Source of the DNA: Myxococcales bacterium
GTDB taxonomy: Bacteria; Myxococcota; UBA727; JABDBI01
Length of the DNA: 64,000 bases
Assembly (NCBI GenBank): GCA_023248545.1
Contig: JAHFEF010000006.1
Span: 27,103 to 91,102, forward strand
Direction: 5' to 3'
Shown: positions 40,842-49,156 of the stretch, piece after piece
Numbering within the stretch: position 1 is the stretch's first letter
Layout of the letters: every line of letters begins with the position of its first letter
Position numbers and translations under genes: made by a program
The notes under the pieces: generated by a model
Database searches by the model: none
Told to the model about the DNA's origin: nothing
Seen by the model: the letters and a program-made list of their open reading frames with translations, nothing else

Positions 40842-41900
40842 ATGATTCAAGCAAAGGGCATGGCTGCCTATCAGGCAAAATCCCCATTACAACCCTACAC
40901 ATTTGAACGTCGAGATCCAAAAGAATATGACGTTGTTATTGACATTAAGTACTGCGGCATCTGCCACTCCGACATTCATATGACCCGCGATGAATGGGGC
41001 TTTGAGTCGTCATTCCCAATGGTGCCTGGCCATGAGATTGCAGGAGTCGTTCGCGCCGTTGGGAATAGGGTCTCGAAGTATCAAGTCGGTGATCGGGTTG
41101 GGGTTGGATGCATGGTGGACGCTTGCAGAACCTGTGCTCATTGCGAGAAGAACCTTGAACAGTATTGCTTGTCAGGAAGCAATTGGACCTATGGGTCCAT
41201 GGAACGAGATGGTTCTGCAGTCACCCAAGGTGGATACTCCAACGCGATTGTTGTGACCGAGGATTTTGTTTTTCGAATTCCAGATAGCCTTGCACTGGAT
41301 AAAGCTGCCCCGCTTCTGTGTGCGGGGATTACCCTATATTCACCCCTCAATCATTGGCGGGCAGGCCCTGGTAAAAAGGTTGGCATTCTGGGTCTAGGTG
41401 GTTTGGGGCACATGGGAGTAAAACTAGCGCGTGCGATGGGCGCAGAAGTTTATGTCCTCAGCCATTCCGACAGAAAGCGGGAAGACGCTCTTAAGATGGG
41501 GGCGCATCACTTTTTGTCAACGAACAACACAGGCGTATTTAAAGAGTTTTCGAATTCTTTTGACTTGATTATTAACACCGTCTCATCGGCCGAATTAGAG
41601 ATGTCTAATTATTTTAGTCTACTCAAACTCGATGCGACACTGGTGTCTGTCGGAGCTCCAGATAAGCCTCTGTCAATCTCTCCTTCCCCGCTCATTGGGA
41701 TGAGAAGAAATTATGCGGGGTCACTCATTGGCTCTGTCAAAGAGACTCAAGAAATGCTCGATTTCTGTGGAAAGTACGAGATTACACCGGAAATTGAAGT
41801 GATCGCGCCCTCGCAGGTTAATGAAGCGTATGAGCGTGTCATGAAAAGCGATGTGCGCTACCGATTTGTGCTCGACATGTCAAAGCTTCTGGAAACCTGA
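40842..41900 (+). CDS. Zinc-dependent alcohol dehydrogenase (CAD/YahK-like)
   Basis: 352 residues of the medium-chain dehydrogenase family. Catalytic zinc site: CGICHSDIH and GHEIAGVV. The structural zinc cysteines are in CRTCAHCEKNLEQYC. The nucleotide fold is GILGLGGLGHMGVKLA, typical of the NADPH-dependent cinnamyl-alcohol type. It reduces or oxidises aldehydes and alcohols; the natural substrate is unknown. It is followed by a strong terminator. Confidence 0.9.
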   Translation: MIQAKGMAAYQAKSPLQPYTFERRDPKEYDVVIDIKYCGICHSDIHMTRDEWGFESSFPMVPGHEIAGVVRAVGNRVSKYQVGDRVGVGCMVDACRTCAHCEKNLEQYCLSGSNWTYGSMERDGSAVTQGGYSNAIVVTEDFVFRIPDSLALDKAAPLLCAGITLYSPLNHWRAGPGKKVGILGLGGLGHMGVKLARAMGAEVYVLSHSDRKREDALKMGAHHFLSTNNTGVFKEFSNSFDLIINTVSSAELEMSNYFSLLKLDATLVSVGAPDKPLSISPSPLIGMRRNYAGSLIGSVKETQEMLDFCGKYEITPEIEVIAPSQVNEAYERVMKSDVRYRFVLDMSKLLET

Positions 41901-41922
41901 AGGTCCACTCGTCTCTAGAAAA

Positions 41923-41950
41923 GGTGTCAGCGCCCGACACCTTTTTTTTC
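41923..41950 (+). terminator. Rho-independent terminator after the alcohol dehydrogenase
   Basis: GGTGTC (41923-41928) pairs with GACACC (41936-41941), followed by nine T residues. The GGTGTC/GACACC core recurs at 42399-42415 and in degenerate form at 43498-43570. Confidence 0.9.
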
Positions 41951-41961
41951 CTTTTCTGGTT

Positions 41962-42330
41962 TCAATAGAGCGTACTCAACCCACCCGTGACTAAAGCAAC
42001 GATTCCAAAGAAGGCTGCTGCTGCGAGCAATCGGTTCCTGCAATAATTTTGAATAGACCCGTTATAGGGTACGTTAGTATGAGTCACTGCACCTGCAAGA
42101 CCGACGGCAGTCCCCGCGCCGAGATCGAGAAAACAGCCGAAAACCTCGTTGCAACCCGCTGATATTAATGAAAAAAGCGAAATACCGCCGGCGGCAGCTG
42201 CTCCCGCGATAAGTCCAGTTTTTGTCTTCCATGTGTCAGGTGCCGGAGTACTGGTTGTATTCGTGTTTGCTAAGACTAAGTTTGAACAAGTGATCGACAA
42301 TAATAAAAAAGTTCGGATCCGTGAATGCAT
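41962..42330 (-). CDS. Small secreted or membrane protein, unknown
   Basis: 122 residues. The ATG at 42330 has a strong GGAGG ribosome site. Signal peptide MHSRIRTFLLLSITCSNLVLA, a Thr/Asn-rich linker, then two or three Gly/Ala-rich hydrophobic segments (LIAGAAAAGGISLFSL, AVGLAGAVTH, LAAAAFFGIVALVTGG). A longer frame upstream to 42534 is non-coding-like and overlaps the repeat. No family recognised; similar in build to the other small exported proteins in the window. Confidence 0.55.
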   Translation of the reverse strand: MHSRIRTFLLLSITCSNLVLANTNTTSTPAPDTWKTKTGLIAGAAAAGGISLFSLISAGCNEVFGCFLDLGAGTAVGLAGAVTHTNVPYNGSIQNYCRNRLLAAAAFFGIVALVTGGLSTLY

Positions 42331-42396
42331 AGAAACCTCCATTGCGACGATAGGTAAGTATTTCTTTAAGTTTGTCAATAGAGATTTCTTTTCCAA

Positions 42397-42420
42397 AAGT
42401 GTCAGACCCTGACACTTTTT
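42397..42420. terminator. Bidirectional hairpin terminator
   Basis: GTGTCAG/CTGACAC around ACC, with A-run on one side and T-run on the other, so it could end transcripts from either strand. It lies downstream of the ankyrin gene on the minus strand. Confidence 0.6.
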
Positions 42421-42502
42421 CACACCTTTCCGACATCTTTCCTGTATTCGAATTCTTGAAACTCCTATGGAGCGGTGAGCTATTTTAGGCGTTTCAACCA
42501 GG

Positions 42503-43429
42503 TTACCAGTGCTGGCTAAAAGACGACCCACCAAATGAAATCGCTGACCGGCTTGGCGGTGCTGCAGCGTCCTCAGGCATATGAAATGGGTCGAGGAACC
42601 TAGGAATGAGGCGGTTTACAGCCAAATGTTGTCGTAGCCGTCTTAATTCACTTTCCCGCTCTGCTGGATTATTGAGCATGATTATAGCTCTAGTGTCCTG
42701 AAGCGAAACTCTAAAGCCTGAACCCTCCCACCCCAAATAACGCATTGCCTCGCCGGCGGTTGCGAATGTAACGATGACCCGATTGTCAGATCTGGTCTCT
42801 AGGTCGGATAAAACGATGCTTCTTATTGAAGTTTGAACGATGCTAGAGCTCTCCATTCCGCCATTTTCAAGTCGTCGCTGCACAAAATATCGATTTGTAT
42901 CAGCTTGAGAAGATATAGCAAACAGTTCATCCAACGTTAGCATTCTGCCTGTTGTATTCTGCGCAGGAGGTGTCGCAACTGCTTGTGCGGATTGAGGAGA
43001 CCGAATTTGCGTTTCCCAAAAAGCAAGTAGGCTAGCGCAAAAACCATATCTACGAAATTCAGCCATTTCTCTCGCTGTTCGTTGAGTGACTGGGTCACGA
43101 GCAAGCAGGTTTGCGCCATACAAACGCAAGTCACTTAACATCTCGTGAATACTAACAGCCAATACCAGAGCGGGCGTACCATTTCTATCCACCGCATTGG
43201 GATTTGCATTTGCCATCAGCAAATGCCGAACGATTGAGACATGTTCTTGTGGGATTGCCAAAATGAGCGCTTGGTCCAAATCATCCTGAGCGAGTTGGAT
43301 ATGAGGGTCAGCAAGGAGTTGCAGAACTTTGGTTTCATTTCCAGCCCTAACAGCGTCTAGTATGGCGTTCGAACTGGCCATGAATGCGAATAGAAACACA
43401 AAACAAAAAAGAGTCGTGTAGTTTTTCAT
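42503..43429 (-). CDS. Secreted ankyrin-repeat-like protein
   Basis: 309 residues. Signal peptide MKNYTTLFCFVFLFAFMASSNA, then about three ankyrin-type repeats at residues 20-110 (ILDAVRAGNETKVLQLLAD, ALILAIPQEHVSIVRHLLMANANPNAVD and TPALVLAVSIHEMLSDLRLYGANL). The last two thirds are not recognisable, with a beta-rich region (RVIVTFATAGEAMRYLGW) and an Arg-rich helix. Exported ankyrin proteins are common in host-associated bacteria. The start at 43429 puts the signal peptide first; the upstream extension comes from repeat DNA. The ribosome site is weak. Confidence 0.65.
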   Translation of the reverse strand: MKNYTTLFCFVFLFAFMASSNAILDAVRAGNETKVLQLLADPHIQLAQDDLDQALILAIPQEHVSIVRHLLMANANPNAVDRNGTPALVLAVSIHEMLSDLRLYGANLLARDPVTQRTAREMAEFRRYGFCASLLAFWETQIRSPQSAQAVATPPAQNTTGRMLTLDELFAISSQADTNRYFVQRRLENGGMESSSIVQTSIRSIVLSDLETRSDNRVIVTFATAGEAMRYLGWEGSGFRVSLQDTRAIIMLNNPAERESELRRLRQHLAVNRLIPRFLDPFHMPEDAAAPPSRSAISFGGSSFSQHW

Positions 43430-43497
43430 AACGACGTCAATTCCAAAAAAAATTATTTTACGCAATAGATTCACCCCAACAAATAGACCACCTTCAT

Positions 43498-43570
43498 AAA
43501 AAAGGTGAAAAGGTGTCGAGGTGTCGAAAAGGTAAAAGGTAAAAGGTGTCATAAAAGGTATCAGGCCTGA
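43498..43570. repeat. Degenerate AAAAGGT(GTC) repeat cluster
   Basis: Within about 70 bases the unit AAAAGGT or AAAAGGTGTC occurs six times with small changes, ending in TATCAGGCCTGACA. It looks derived from the GGTGTC hairpins seen at 41923 and 42399. It lies in the upstream region of the ankyrin gene. An ACATGT-TT-ACATGT inverted repeat follows at about 43570-43583. Confidence 0.55.
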
Positions 43571-43579
43571 CATGTTTAC

Positions 43580-43690
43580 ATGTTGCAAGCTCTGGTATCT
43601 AGGAGCCAACTGAGAATCCATTTTGACAGTGCCAACGATCCTGACAAATCAGGTGCCTTCTACATGCTGGTTCCAACGGAAGTGTTTTGA
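43580..43690 (+). other. Possible gene remnant or 36-codon frame
   Basis: A short plus-strand frame from ATG 43580 gives 36 residues ending LRIHFDSANDPDKSGAFYML then VPTEVF. It has the look of real coding sequence but no ribosome site and no family that I know. It fills the space between the repeat cluster and the AbiE promoter and is best treated as debris. Confidence 0.2.
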
Positions 43691-43720
43691 TGGGTGCTGC
43701 AAAGTAAAAGATTCCGAAAC

Positions 43721-43749
43721 TTGACTCATTTTTAAATTTGAGTCATATT
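43721..43749 (+). promoter_or_regulatory. Promoter and inverted-repeat operator of the AbiE module
   Basis: TGACTCA (43722-43728) and TGAGTCA (43739-43745) form a perfect inverted repeat with a 10-base spacer. It overlaps a -35 box TTGACT (43721-43726) and a weak -10 CATATT (43744-43749). AbiEi antitoxins are known to repress their own promoter through inverted repeats, so this is a good operator candidate. Confidence 0.5.
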
Positions 43750-43755
43750 TAGGAA

Positions 43756-44334
43756 ATGCCATTGGATGTTTTGCCAAAATCCCTTAGAAAAACGCCGTTC
43801 TCTTTGAAAGAAGCGAGCAGGGCAGGTTTGACCAAATATGCCATCGAACAGTTCATTCGAGCAGGTACTTTGGAACGCCTACAACGTAGTGTTTATCAGG
43901 TATCCGAGCGAGCACATATGGATATAGAAGATGCTTATCGTTCTGCCACACTGCGTTGCGGATTACCTTCAGCAATTTGCTTACTATCCGCACTTGAGCA
44001 TCATCATTTGACAGACCAGATACCCGCGAAAACCTGGGTTCTGGTTCCAAATAGCAAGCGTGTTCAATCGAACGATTTGAGATTGGTTCGAAGCAGAACT
44101 CCGCAATGGGAAAAAGGCATTCAAAAGTGTGACGGCTATTGGATAACGACTCCCGAACGAACCCTAATAGACTGCTTATTGGCCAAACGCATTATGGGTT
44201 CTGCGGTTGCCCTTGAAGCTCTAAAGCAAGCAGCTAAAAGCAAAAAGATCAAACTGAGCGACATTGTGGATATGGCAAAAACGATGGGTGTCTTACATCA
44301 AATACTTTCTTATATTGAGGCTCTCTCTGTATGA
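43756..44334 (+). CDS. abiEi: Type IV antitoxin AbiEi
   Basis: 192 residues: an N-terminal winged helix (FSLKEASRAGLTKYAIEQFIRAGTLERLQRSVYQ, read as blocks) and a C-terminal antitoxin domain with ICLLSALEHHHLT and the RTLIDCLL block. AbiEi represses the operon and counters the nucleotidyltransferase AbiEii in phage-abortive infection systems. It appears intact, but the toxin gene that overlaps its end by four bases is broken, so it may be an orphan antitoxin. Confidence 0.85.
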   Translation: MPLDVLPKSLRKTPFSLKEASRAGLTKYAIEQFIRAGTLERLQRSVYQVSERAHMDIEDAYRSATLRCGLPSAICLLSALEHHHLTDQIPAKTWVLVPNSKRVQSNDLRLVRSRTPQWEKGIQKCDGYWITTPERTLIDCLLAKRIMGSAVALEALKQAAKSKKIKLSDIVDMAKTMGVLHQILSYIEALSV

Positions 44335-44640
44335 ATTCCAGCATTGTTCTGCGTAAAATAAAGGCCTTAGCTTCGCATGATTCGCGCCTCTCCATCAATG
44401 AACTTCGCGTCATCATAGCACTGGAAAGAGCTGTCGCCCGATTTGAACATGAACCTCTTCTGGCTGAACATCTTGTCTTTAAGGGCGGTTTGGTGCTCCT
44501 CAAGTCGTTTGATAGCCTACGATTTACGCGTGATGCCGATGCATTAGCGATTGGAATCTCAAGTGAAGACTGAATTCGAATCAGTTTGGGATCAGTTGCT
44601 TAATTATTTAAAAAAACTTGATGTAATCCTCTCCAAATAA
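44331..44640 (+). pseudogene. AbiEii nucleotidyltransferase toxin with internal deletion
   Basis: The N-terminal 80 residues match AbiEii, including HLVFKGGLVLLKSF and the metal-binding TRDADAL. The frame then stops at 44573. The C-terminal end of an AbiEii-like protein (KTEFESVWDQLLNYL) is found in another frame at 44565-44640. Full toxins are about 300 residues, so roughly 200 residues of the middle have been deleted, with a frame change. The enzyme should be inactive. Confidence 0.75.
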
Positions 44641-44688
44641 AGCCTTTTCCCTCTTTCCCAAAGGAGGAGAATAAAATAAGCAAGCTTC

Positions 44689-47600
44689 ATGCCTGTTTTT
44701 AAGCCTATCCCAGAAAAATTTTCATTTCCAGAACAAGAACTCAAAGTACTCGATTTCTGGAACAAGATTTCGGCCTTTGAACAGAGCCTAAAAAATCGTC
44801 GTCGACCCGATCATTCAAATACTTATACTTTCTATGACGGCCCCCCGTTTGCAACCGGATTGCCCCATTATGGCCACTTTGTCGCGTCGACACTGAAGGA
44901 CGTTGTCCCCCGATATTGGACCATGCGTGGCAAGTATGTCGAACGCCGCTTCGGCTGGGATACGCACGGCTTGCCTATCGAAATGGAGACTGAGAAAACA
45001 CTCGGTTTGTCTGGCCCCACGGCGATTCGAGAATATGGCGTCGCGAAATTTAACGAGGCTTGCCGATCTGGGGTACTCAAACACACCAATGACTGGGAAC
45101 GCATTATTACGCGGCTCGGTCGTTGGGTCGATTTTAAAAACAACTACAAAACCATGGATGCCAAATTCATGGAATCTGTTTGGTGGGCCTTTAGCCAACT
45201 TTGGGATAAAAATTTAGTCTACCAAGACTTTCGGGTGATGCCCTATAGTTGGCGACTCTCGACGCCGTTGTCTAATTTTGAAGCCAATCTAGACTACCGT
45301 GATGTTCAAGATCCAGCAATCACAGTCCGGCTAAAACTTTTATCCGAGAATGCCTATCTCCTCATCTGGACCACAACCCCCTGGAGTTTACCCGGCAACG
45401 TAGCCGTCGCAGTCGGCAGCAAAATCGATTACGTCAAAGCACGCAAATCCGGCGATGCCCCTATTTATATCGTTGCCAAAAATCGCCTGGAAGCCGTGCT
45501 TGGCAAAGATGCTGAAATTATCTCCGAGTTCAAAGGCGAAGACTTACTAGGCCAATCTTACACGCCGTCATTTGATGACTTTGTGGGCATATCAGATAAG
45601 TTCTTTAAGATCCTACACAGTGATCACGTGACCACCGATGACGGCACAGGCTTGGTCCACATGGCACCCGCCTTTGGACAAGAAGACTTTGATGCCTGCA
45701 AAAAAGCCGGCGTTCCGTTTTTAGGCCACGAAACGGTCGACAACGAAGGGCGCTTGGTCAGGTTAGGTTTAAATATTAAAGAAGCCGATCCTATTTTAAT
45801 TCGTGAGCTCAAAGAAAAAGGTTTATTATTTCGCCATGACACCCTCCAGCATAGTTATCCTTTTTGTTGGCGCAGCGGAACACCACTGATTTACAAGGCC
45901 ATTCCCTCTTGGTTTGTGCGCGTGAGCGAGTTCAAAGATCGCTTGGTTAAGAATAATCTCAAGATTCATTGGGTGCCCGAATTTGTCGGTGAAAAACGAT
46001 TTGGTAATTGGTTGGCTGACGCCCAAGATTGGTGCATTTCACGCAATCGCTTTTGGGGAACACAGATCCCCATCTGGGAATGCGATGGCTGTGAAACAAG
46101 AGTTTGTCTTGCGTCTATAGAAGCACTGCAAGAAAAAACGGGCCAGGCGATCAGCGATATCCATCCGCATGTCATCGACTCGTTTGAGTTTGCCTGCGAA
46201 AAATGTTCCGGCAATATGGCCAGAATCCCAGAAGTATTTGACTGCTGGTTCGAATCGGGTTCGATGCCCTATGCTCAGAATCATTATCCATTCGAAAACC
46301 AAGAGCTTTTTAAGTCGAGATTCCCAGCGGATTTTATTGCCGAGGGTTTGGATCAAACACGCGCTTGGTTTTATACACTCTTGGTTTTATCGACGGCTAT
46401 TTTTGACCAGCCGGCATTTAAGAATGTCGTGGTCAATGGCATGGTACTGGCCTCTGATGGCTCTAAGATGAGCAAATCAAAGAAAAACTACCCCGATCCA
46501 AGCTTGGTCATGGAGCAATACGGCGCTGACGCACTCAGAGCTTATTTGATTAATTCGCCCATTGTCCGAGCAGAGCCTTTGTCATTCGATGAAAAAGGCG
46601 TGAAAGAAGTCGTTAGAACTGTGATGCTGCCCCTATTTCACACGTGGTCGTTCTTTGTACAGTATGCAAATATCGACGGGTGGGATCCGAAAACGGCTGT
46701 CACACCCAAAGAACGCCCCGAGATCGACCGTTGGGTCTTATCTAAACTGCAATCGCTCATTCAAGACGTGAATGCTCACATGGAGGGTTATTACCTATAC
46801 AAAGTAATCCCGCCCATGCTCGGGTTTATCGACGATTTAACTAATTGGTATGTTCGTCGCAGCCGAAGACGCTTCTGGCGCAATGCGACAGAACCCGGTG
46901 CCCTCGCAGACAAGCAATCTGCCTATGCAACGCTCCACGAAGTTCTATTAACTTTCAGCAAATTAATTGCCCCAGTATTGCCATTTATTTCTGAAACACT
47001 TTATCAAAACTTAAGCTTTGAGACTGATCAGAGCGTGCATACTTGTGACTACCCAGTCGCCGACACTTCCAAGATTAACACTCAATTAGAGTACGAAGTT
47101 GTGATGATCAGACAAGTGGTGAGTTTAGGTCGGGCCCTGCGTGAACAGCACAAACTCAAAACGCGACAGCCCTTATTAGAAGTCACTGTTGTAACTCATG
47201 ATTTGAAAGCCCGCGAAGCGGTCTTGAAGCATGCGGAACTCATCGAACAAGAGCTCAATGTCAAAAAAGTGGTTGTGTTGGAAGATGACGCATCGCTGTG
47301 TCAAATTGCCCTCAAAGCCAATTTTAAAACATTAGGAAAGCGCATGGGCGCACGCATGAAAGAAGCCAGCGATGTGATTTCAAAATTCGCTAGACCTGAG
47401 TTTAACCAACTTCAAGCCGGACAAAGTCTCTCCGTCGCTGGAGAGCCTATTACACTTGAAGACGTTCTGGTTACACGAACGGCCCGCTCTGATATTGTTC
47501 TTGAGACCGAAGGCGCTCTCACAGTTGCGCTCGAAACGGAGTTAACACGCGAACTGATTCAAGAAGGCCTCATGCGTGAAACCGTCAGTCAGCTTCAAAA

Positions 47601-47799
47601 GCTCCGGAAAGAATTAGACTTCGACATAACAGACCGGATCAAACTGACGCTTCAGACAGATTCAGCCGCGCTCAAAGAGGCCCTCGAATTTTATGAAAGC
47701 TACGTGAAAGAAGAGTTGCTGGTTTCTGAGCTTGTTTGGGGTCCTGGAGAACAATCCTTGGACATCGATGGACATGCTTTATGGGTATCATTGGAATAG
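44689..47799 (+). CDS. ileS: Isoleucyl-tRNA synthetase, type 2 (eukaryote-like)
   Basis: 1036 residues. Class I signatures: PHYGHF in GLPHYGHFVAST (HIGH equivalent) and KMSKSKKN. The blocks YTFYDGPPFATGLPH and RRFGWDTHGLPIE and the long C-terminal region follow the type 2 IleRS found in eukaryotes and some bacteria. Type 2 enzymes are generally less sensitive to mupirocin. An AGGAGG lies 21 bases before the ATG, unusually far; no closer in-frame start exists because of a stop. I found no T-box in the leader. Confidence 0.93.
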   Translation: MPVFKPIPEKFSFPEQELKVLDFWNKISAFEQSLKNRRRPDHSNTYTFYDGPPFATGLPHYGHFVASTLKDVVPRYWTMRGKYVERRFGWDTHGLPIEMETEKTLGLSGPTAIREYGVAKFNEACRSGVLKHTNDWERIITRLGRWVDFKNNYKTMDAKFMESVWWAFSQLWDKNLVYQDFRVMPYSWRLSTPLSNFEANLDYRDVQDPAITVRLKLLSENAYLLIWTTTPWSLPGNVAVAVGSKIDYVKARKSGDAPIYIVAKNRLEAVLGKDAEIISEFKGEDLLGQSYTPSFDDFVGISDKFFKILHSDHVTTDDGTGLVHMAPAFGQEDFDACKKAGVPFLGHETVDNEGRLVRLGLNIKEADPILIRELKEKGLLFRHDTLQHSYPFCWRSGTPLIYKAIPSWFVRVSEFKDRLVKNNLKIHWVPEFVGEKRFGNWLADAQDWCISRNRFWGTQIPIWECDGCETRVCLASIEALQEKTGQAISDIHPHVIDSFEFACEKCSGNMARIPEVFDCWFESGSMPYAQNHYPFENQELFKSRFPADFIAEGLDQTRAWFYTLLVLSTAIFDQPAFKNVVVNGMVLASDGSKMSKSKKNYPDPSLVMEQYGADALRAYLINSPIVRAEPLSFDEKGVKEVVRTVMLPLFHTWSFFVQYANIDGWDPKTAVTPKERPEIDRWVLSKLQSLIQDVNAHMEGYYLYKVIPPMLGFIDDLTNWYVRRSRRRFWRNATEPGALADKQSAYATLHEVLLTFSKLIAPVLPFISETLYQNLSFETDQSVHTCDYPVADTSKINTQLEYEVVMIRQVVSLGRALREQHKLKTRQPLLEVTVVTHDLKAREAVLKHAELIEQELNVKKVVVLEDDASLCQIALKANFKTLGKRMGARMKEASDVISKFARPEFNQLQAGQSLSVAGEPITLEDVLVTRTARSDIVLETEGALTVALETELTRELIQEGLMRETVSQLQKLRKELDFDITDRIKLTLQTDSAALKEALEFYESYVKEELLVSELVWGPGEQSLDIDGHALWVSLE

Positions 47800-47849
47800 C
47801 GCAGACTAGATCTTCGTTGGTGCTGGTATAGAACAAAGGAGATTTTGTG

Positions 47850-49154
47850 ATGACAAAAGCACCTTCTATTGCCGATATTAAATCAGGATTTTTGATTTTC
47901 TTAATTGCATTGCCCTTGTGTTTGGGTATCTCGATGGCCAGCGGTTGTCCGCCTATTGCAGGAATCATCACTGCTATGGTCGGAGGTCTCATATCGGGTT
48001 TTTTAGGCGGCTCTCGCCTGAGCATCAAAGGCCCTGCGGCTGGTTTGATTGTGATCATTCTGGGTGCTGTGCAAGAACTCGGCCAGGGTGATGCGATCCT
48101 CGGCTATAAACGCTGTCTCGGTGTGGCCGTAGTAGCCGCAATTTGCCAAATTATTTTTTCCAAGCTGAACGCCGGCAGAATCGGGCGCTTAATGCCATCG
48201 GCGGTAATTCATGGCATGTTGGCAGCCATCGGCGTGATTATTATTGCGAAGCAATTGCATGTCATGTTCGGCGTGGCGCCCCATAGTAAAACACCGCTCG
48301 AACTGATTGCAGAAGTTCCGCACAGCATGGCCAATGCCAACCCAGAAATCGTCATCATTGGCTTGCTTACCTTGTTTGTCGCTCTGTTTGTGCCTTTGAT
48401 TCCAGTTGGAATTGCTAAAAAAATACCCTCTGCCATGATCTCGCTGGCCATTGTTTTACCTCTTGCCCTCCTATGGCATTTTGATTCCCCCCATCATTAT
48501 CGGTTTTGGGAGCATGACTTTGAACTCGGGCCGAAATTTCTTGTCACATTGCCAGACAATTTATTTGCGTCGTTGGTATTTCCTGATTTTTCAGCCTTGA
48601 CCAGCCTGGTTGGCTGGAAGTATGTTCTGATGATGGCCCTCATCGGCAGCATTGAATCTCTGTTAACCGTCATGGCCATTGATTCGATGGATCCCAAAAA
48701 ACAAAGGTCTGATTTAAACAAAGACTTATTTTCTGTCGGAGTTGGAAATCTGTGCGCAGCGATGCTGGGCGGGATCCCCATGATCTCAGAAGTCGTTCGA
48801 AGCAAAGCGAACATCGACGCTGGCGCTCAAAGCCAATGGTCGAACTTTTTCCACGGCGCATTTTTGTTAATCGCTGTAACCATGCTCACGCCTGTGATTC
48901 ATGAGATTCCATTGTCCGCCCTAGCAGCCCTGTTAATTATTACAGGCTTTAGGCTGTCATCGCCAAAAGAGTTTTATCATGCTTATCAAGTTGGGTTTGA
49001 CGAACTGTTGGTCTTCCTCACAACACTGATCGTGACACTTAAAATAGATTTGCTCATGGGTGTGTTCGCAGGCGTTGTCTTAAAAATAGTTCTTGATGTT
49101 GCGCTGGGGCGAATCAAACTAGCCACGCGTGTTCGTGCCAGAAACAGGGACTAA
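47850..49154 (+). CDS. SulP-family anion transporter (probable bicarbonate)
   Basis: About 434 residues, ten or more membrane helices, SulP/SLC26 family. The N-terminal region has LPLCLGISMASGCPPIAGIITAMVGGLISG as short blocks, followed by GGSRLSIKGPAAGLIV. No cytoplasmic STAS domain follows the membrane part. Immediately downstream are dabA and dabB, so bicarbonate or CO2 supply is the likely job. A GGAG site lies eight bases before the ATG at 47850. Confidence 0.85.
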   Translation: MTKAPSIADIKSGFLIFLIALPLCLGISMASGCPPIAGIITAMVGGLISGFLGGSRLSIKGPAAGLIVIILGAVQELGQGDAILGYKRCLGVAVVAAICQIIFSKLNAGRIGRLMPSAVIHGMLAAIGVIIIAKQLHVMFGVAPHSKTPLELIAEVPHSMANANPEIVIIGLLTLFVALFVPLIPVGIAKKIPSAMISLAIVLPLALLWHFDSPHHYRFWEHDFELGPKFLVTLPDNLFASLVFPDFSALTSLVGWKYVLMMALIGSIESLLTVMAIDSMDPKKQRSDLNKDLFSVGVGNLCAAMLGGIPMISEVVRSKANIDAGAQSQWSNFFHGAFLLIAVTMLTPVIHEIPLSALAALLIITGFRLSSPKEFYHAYQVGFDELLVFLTTLIVTLKIDLLMGVFAGVVLKIVLDVALGRIKLATRVRARNRD

Positions 49155-49156
49155 CA

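Noticed and set aside
43498..43570. CRISPR array
   Set aside because: The repeats are only 7-10 bases, irregular, and have no unique spacers; no cas genes are present.
44574..44688. T-box riboswitch before ileS
   Set aside because: No T-box consensus and no specifier stem; the DNA is the tail of the broken AbiEii gene and a ribosome site.
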